From positions 9,985-18,555 of the forward strand of contig DJSQ01000111.1 of NCBI GenBank assembly GCA_002438075.1: a stretch of 8,571 bases of DNA, read 5' to 3'. This DNA is from Clostridiales bacterium UBA6330 (GTDB lineage: Bacteria; Bacillota; Clostridia; Oscillospirales; CAG-272). The notes beneath the pieces are model-generated. The model was not told the DNA's origin. It made no database searches and worked only from the letters and a program-made list of their open reading frames with translations. The position numbers and the translations under genes were made by a program. Each line of letters opens with the position of its first letter. The stretch's first letter is position 1. Of this stretch, positions 5,912 to 8,571 are shown one piece after another.

Positions 5912-7105
5912 ATGAATTTACTCGATAGTATTACAAAGTTTCTGGAGTCAACGGGCTTTGCGATTCTCGGGAATGAGGGCGGCCTTGCCACCTTCCGCAC
6001 AATCGTGATGCTGGTCATCTCCTGCGTGCTGGTCTATCTGGCAATCGTCAAGGGCTTTGAGCCGTTGCTCCTGCTCCCGATTGCAATCGGAATGCTCCTG
6101 ACCAACCTGCCCGGCGGCGGAATGTTCCATGAGGAATATTTCATGACCTCGGGGGACATCAACTACGGCGAGGTCCTGCGCCACGGCGGGCTGTTGGACC
6201 TGCTCTATATCGGCGTGAAAACCGGTATCTACCCGTGCCTGATTTTCGTCGGCATCGGCGCGATGACCGACTTTACCCCGCTGATTTCCAACCCCAAGAG
6301 TCTGCTCATCGGTGCGGGCGCACAGCTCGGCGTGTTCGCGGCGTTTTCGGGCGCTCTGCTGACGGGTGCGTTTACCTACGGCGAAGCGGCATCCATCGGT
6401 ATCATCGGCGGCGCGGACGGACCGACCGCAATTCTTGTGACCAAAATTCTCGCACCGCAACGGCTCGGGGCGATTGCAATCGCCGCGTACTCCTATATGG
6501 CGCTGATTCCGCTGATTCAGCCGCCGATTATGAAACTGGTGACCACGCCCGCCGAGCGGAAAATCCGCATGACGGCACTGCGTCCCGTTTCCCGCACCGA
6601 AAAGCTGGTGTTCCCGATTGCGGTAACTGCCGTGGTCGGTCTGATCGTGCCGGATGCGCTCCCGCTGATCGGTTGCCTGATGTTCGGTAACCTGCTCAAT
6701 GTGTGCGGCGTGACCGAGCGGCTTTCCAAGACCGTGCAGAATGAGCTGATGAACATCGTCACGGTGTTCCTCGGCATTTCGGTCGGTGCGACCGCAACCG
6801 CCTCGAACTTCCTGCAACCTCAGACCTTGCTGATTATTGTACTGGGGCTTGTGGCGTTCAGCATCTCCACGCTGGGCGGACTTCTGACGGCAAAGCTGAT
6901 GTGTAAGCTTACGGGCGGAAAAATCAACCCGCTCATCGGCTCCGCAGGCGTTTCCGCCGTTCCGATGGCGGCGCGCGTCTCGCAGAAGGTGGGACAGGCG
7001 GAGGACCCGGGCAATTTCCTCCTGATGCACGCAATGGGACCGAATGTGGCGGGGGTCATCGGCTCGGCGGTTGCCGCCGGTGTCCTGCTTTCCTGCTTCC
7101 GCTGA
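5912..7105 (+). CDS. Sodium-translocating carboxybiotin decarboxylase, beta subunit (OadB/MmdB/GcdB family)
   Basis: The protein has 397 residues and many membrane helices, about the usual length for short beta subunits. It decarboxylates carboxybiotin on the carrier protein and uses the energy to export Na+. The family signatures are intact: an early segment ending LLLLPIAIGMLLTNLP (52-67), GGADGPTAI (166-174) with the Na+/proton-site aspartate D169, FGNLLNVCGVTERL (258-271), and NPLIGSAGVSAVPMAAR (339-355). The key residues D169, N339, G343, S348 and R355 have the same mutual spacing as D203, N373, G377, S382 and R389 known from Klebsiella OadB, so the pump should be functional. The ATG at 5912 lies ten bases after AAAGGA (5896-5901). 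A TTG two codons earlier (5906) is too close to that site. The gene is fourth in the operon, 43 bases after the biotin carrier gene. Confidence 0.95.
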   Translation: MNLLDSITKFLESTGFAILGNEGGLATFRTIVMLVISCVLVYLAIVKGFEPLLLLPIAIGMLLTNLPGGGMFHEEYFMTSGDINYGEVLRHGGLLDLLYIGVKTGIYPCLIFVGIGAMTDFTPLISNPKSLLIGAGAQLGVFAAFSGALLTGAFTYGEAASIGIIGGADGPTAILVTKILAPQRLGAIAIAAYSYMALIPLIQPPIMKLVTTPAERKIRMTALRPVSRTEKLVFPIAVTAVVGLIVPDALPLIGCLMFGNLLNVCGVTERLSKTVQNELMNIVTVFLGISVGATATASNFLQPQTLLIIVLGLVAFSISTLGGLLTAKLMCKLTGGKINPLIGSAGVSAVPMAARVSQKVGQAEDPGNFLLMHAMGPNVAGVIGSAVAAGVLLSCFR

Positions 7106-7125
7106 TGAAAGGAATGGATTGAAAC

Positions 7126-8523
7126 ATGGCAAACGTAAAAATTACCGAGACTGTCCTGCGGGACTCGCACCAGTCTCTGATTGCAACCAGAATGACCACT
7201 GAGGAGATGCTCCCGATTCTCGAGACGATGGACGGCATCGGCTATCACTCGCTGGAGGCATGGGGCGGCGCGACCTTTGACGCTTGTATGCGCTTCCTCA
7301 ACGAGGACCCGTGGGAAAGACTGCGCAAGATTCGCGCGAAGGTGAAGAACACCAAGCTCCAGATGCTCTTCCGCGGGCAGAACATTCTCGGCTACCGTCA
7401 TTATTCGGATGACGTGGTGGAGTATTTCGTGCAGAAGTCGATTGCAAACGGCATTGACATTCTGCGGATTTTCGATGCGCTCAACGACCCCCGCAACCTC
7501 AAGACCGCGATTGACGCGACCAAGAAGGAGGGCGGGCACGTGCAGGCGGCGATTTCCTACACCACGGGACCCGTTTACACGCCCGAATACTACGTCGGCT
7601 ACGCAAAGCAGCTGGAGGAGATGGGCGCGGATTCCATTTGCGTCAAGGACATGGCGGGCTTGCTCAAGCCTTACGATGCTTACGACCTGATTAAGGCTTT
7701 GAAGGAGACCGTCAAGGTGCCGATTCAACTGCACACGCACTACACCTCGGGGCTTGCATCGATGACCCTGCTCAAGGCTGTGGAGGCGGGCGTGGACATC
7801 ATCGACACCGCGATTTCCCCGATGGCGATGGGGACCTCTCAGCCCGCGACCGAGGCAATGGTGGCGGCGCTGGCGGGAACGCCCTACGACACGGGCATTG
7901 ACCTTGCAAAGCTGGACAAGGTAACGAAGTATTTCACGCCCCTGCGCGAAAAGTATCTGGCAAGCGGGCTTCTGAACCCGAAGGCGCTGAAGGTGGACGT
8001 GAACGCGCTGCTGTATCAGGTGCCCGGCGGAATGCTCTCCAACCTGATGAGCCAGCTGGCGCAGGCGGGCAAGTCGGATAAGCTGACCGAGGTACTGGAG
8101 GAGGTACCGCGTGTGCGTGCGGATGTGGGATACCCGCCGCTGGTCACGCCATCGTCGCAGATTGTCGGCACGCAGGCGGTGTTCAACGTCATCATGGGCG
8201 AGCGCTACAAGACCTGCACAAAGGAATTCAAGGGGATTGTACGTGGCGAGTACGGCAAAACGCCGCTTCCGATTGACCCTGCGTTCGTAAAGAAGATTAT
8301 CGGCGACGAAAAGCCGATTACCTGCCGCCCTGCGGACCTGCTCAAGCCCGAGCTGGAGGAGCTACGCAAGGAAGTAGCGCCCTACGCGGAGCAGGACGAG
8401 GATGTGCTGTCCTACGCGCTTTTCCCCGAGGTATCGAAGAAGTTCTTCGAGTACCGCAAGGCGAAGAAGTACGGCTTGGACGCGGACCACGCGGATGCCA
8501 AGAACGGGGTACACCCGTTGTAA
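7126..8523 (+). CDS. Oxaloacetate decarboxylase alpha / 5S-type carboxyltransferase without biotin domain
   Basis: The protein has 465 residues. Residues about 3-300 form the HMGL-like TIM barrel: TETVLRDSHQSLIATRM (7-23) with metal ligand D13, EAWGGATFD (44-52), the metal-bridging lysine K174 in VKDMAGLL, and metal ligands H203 and H205 in QLHTHYTSG. The C-terminal part (about 285-440) is the conserved carboxylase domain with LLYQVPGGMLSNL (295-307) and VGYPPLVTPSSQIVGTQAV (334-352). It transfers CO2 between oxaloacetate (or pyruvate) and biotin. Klebsiella OadA continues into a linker and biotin domain; here the protein stops at the end of the carboxylase domain, as in the 5S subunit of transcarboxylase. 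The biotin carrier three genes earlier must therefore serve it. AAAGGA (7108-7113) is 12 bases before the ATG, and the upstream gene ends 20 bases before it. Oxaloacetate versus pyruvate direction cannot be told from sequence. Confidence 0.93.
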   Translation: MANVKITETVLRDSHQSLIATRMTTEEMLPILETMDGIGYHSLEAWGGATFDACMRFLNEDPWERLRKIRAKVKNTKLQMLFRGQNILGYRHYSDDVVEYFVQKSIANGIDILRIFDALNDPRNLKTAIDATKKEGGHVQAAISYTTGPVYTPEYYVGYAKQLEEMGADSICVKDMAGLLKPYDAYDLIKALKETVKVPIQLHTHYTSGLASMTLLKAVEAGVDIIDTAISPMAMGTSQPATEAMVAALAGTPYDTGIDLAKLDKVTKYFTPLREKYLASGLLNPKALKVDVNALLYQVPGGMLSNLMSQLAQAGKSDKLTEVLEEVPRVRADVGYPPLVTPSSQIVGTQAVFNVIMGERYKTCTKEFKGIVRGEYGKTPLPIDPAFVKKIIGDEKPITCRPADLLKPELEELRKEVAPYAEQDEDVLSYALFPEVSKKFFEYRKAKKYGLDADHADAKNGVHPL

Positions 8524-8532
8524 GGACAAGAC

Positions 8533-8571
8533 CTTGGGGCTTTGCCCCAAGCCCCACTTAGGGGACTTCTT
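8533..8571. repeat. Palindromic GC-rich element after the decarboxylase operon, possible terminator
   Basis: Nine bases after the last stop codon, CTTGGGGC (8533-8540) pairs perfectly with GCCCCAAG (8544-8551) around a TTT loop. A second small hairpin CCCC-ACTTA-GGGG (8552-8564) follows at once, and the window ends in ACTTCTT, which could begin another arm. There is no clear T-run within the window, so terminator function is only possible. The style (GGGGCTTTGCCCC) matches dispersed intergenic palindromes of GC-rich gut Clostridia, from general knowledge. Confidence 0.5.

Noticed and set aside
5948..7740. Antisense open frames opposite the OadB and OadA-like genes
   Set aside because: They are compositional shadows of the conserved pump and carboxyltransferase genes and show no recognisable protein features.
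1..8571. CRISPR array, tRNA/rRNA genes, insertion sequences, phage or defence genes
   Set aside because: No regularly spaced repeats, cloverleaf or rRNA-like segments, transposase motifs or defence-type domains were seen on either strand.

Overview
The window reads as chromosomal DNA from a GC-rich, strictly or mostly anaerobic Firmicute, probably a gut-type Clostridia (Oscillospirales-like). This is inference, not a taxonomic match. The grounds are AAAGGA/AGGAGG ribosome sites, sigma-A promoters with a TGTGnTACAAT extended -10, a clostridial-style TtcA-like thiolase, and a biotin-dependent sodium-pump decarboxylase operon. All eight genes lie on the + strand, in three transcription units, each with its own recognisable promoter.

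Unit 1 (about 88-1321): after a GC-rich palindromic intergenic stretch at the left edge, a consensus promoter drives one gene. It encodes a rhodanese domain fused to a TtcA-type PP-loop enzyme, probably a tRNA thiolase with a built-in sulfur carrier. A strong intrinsic terminator follows.

Unit 2 (about 1344-3488): a promoter and a short leader with a hairpin precede a multi-pass Wzy_C/O-antigen-ligase-family membrane protein. A small two-helix membrane protein with a PH-like domain follows 19 bases later, and a second strong terminator ends the unit.

Unit 3 (about 3530-8571): a strong promoter precedes a five-gene operon: a divergent, short acyl-CoA carboxyltransferase; a small OadG/MmdD-type membrane subunit; a biotin carrier protein with a Pro/Ala linker; an OadB/MmdB-type sodium-translocating carboxybiotin decarboxylase; and an OadA/5S-type oxoacid carboxyltransferase without its own biotin domain. 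The first four follow the order of known methylmalonyl-CoA decarboxylase operons (mmdA-D-C-B), with an oxaloacetate/pyruvate-type carboxyltransferase added. One biotin carrier could therefore be loaded from two kinds of donor and either discharged by the membrane pump to export Na+ or used for transcarboxylation between a CoA ester and pyruvate/oxaloacetate. No biotin carboxylase, biotin ligase, mutase or epimerase gene is in the window.

The most notable points are the dual-carboxyltransferase pump operon, the altered signature motifs of its first subunit, and the rhodanese-TtcA fusion with an extra cysteine cluster. I found no CRISPR array, tRNA, rRNA, insertion sequence or phage gene.
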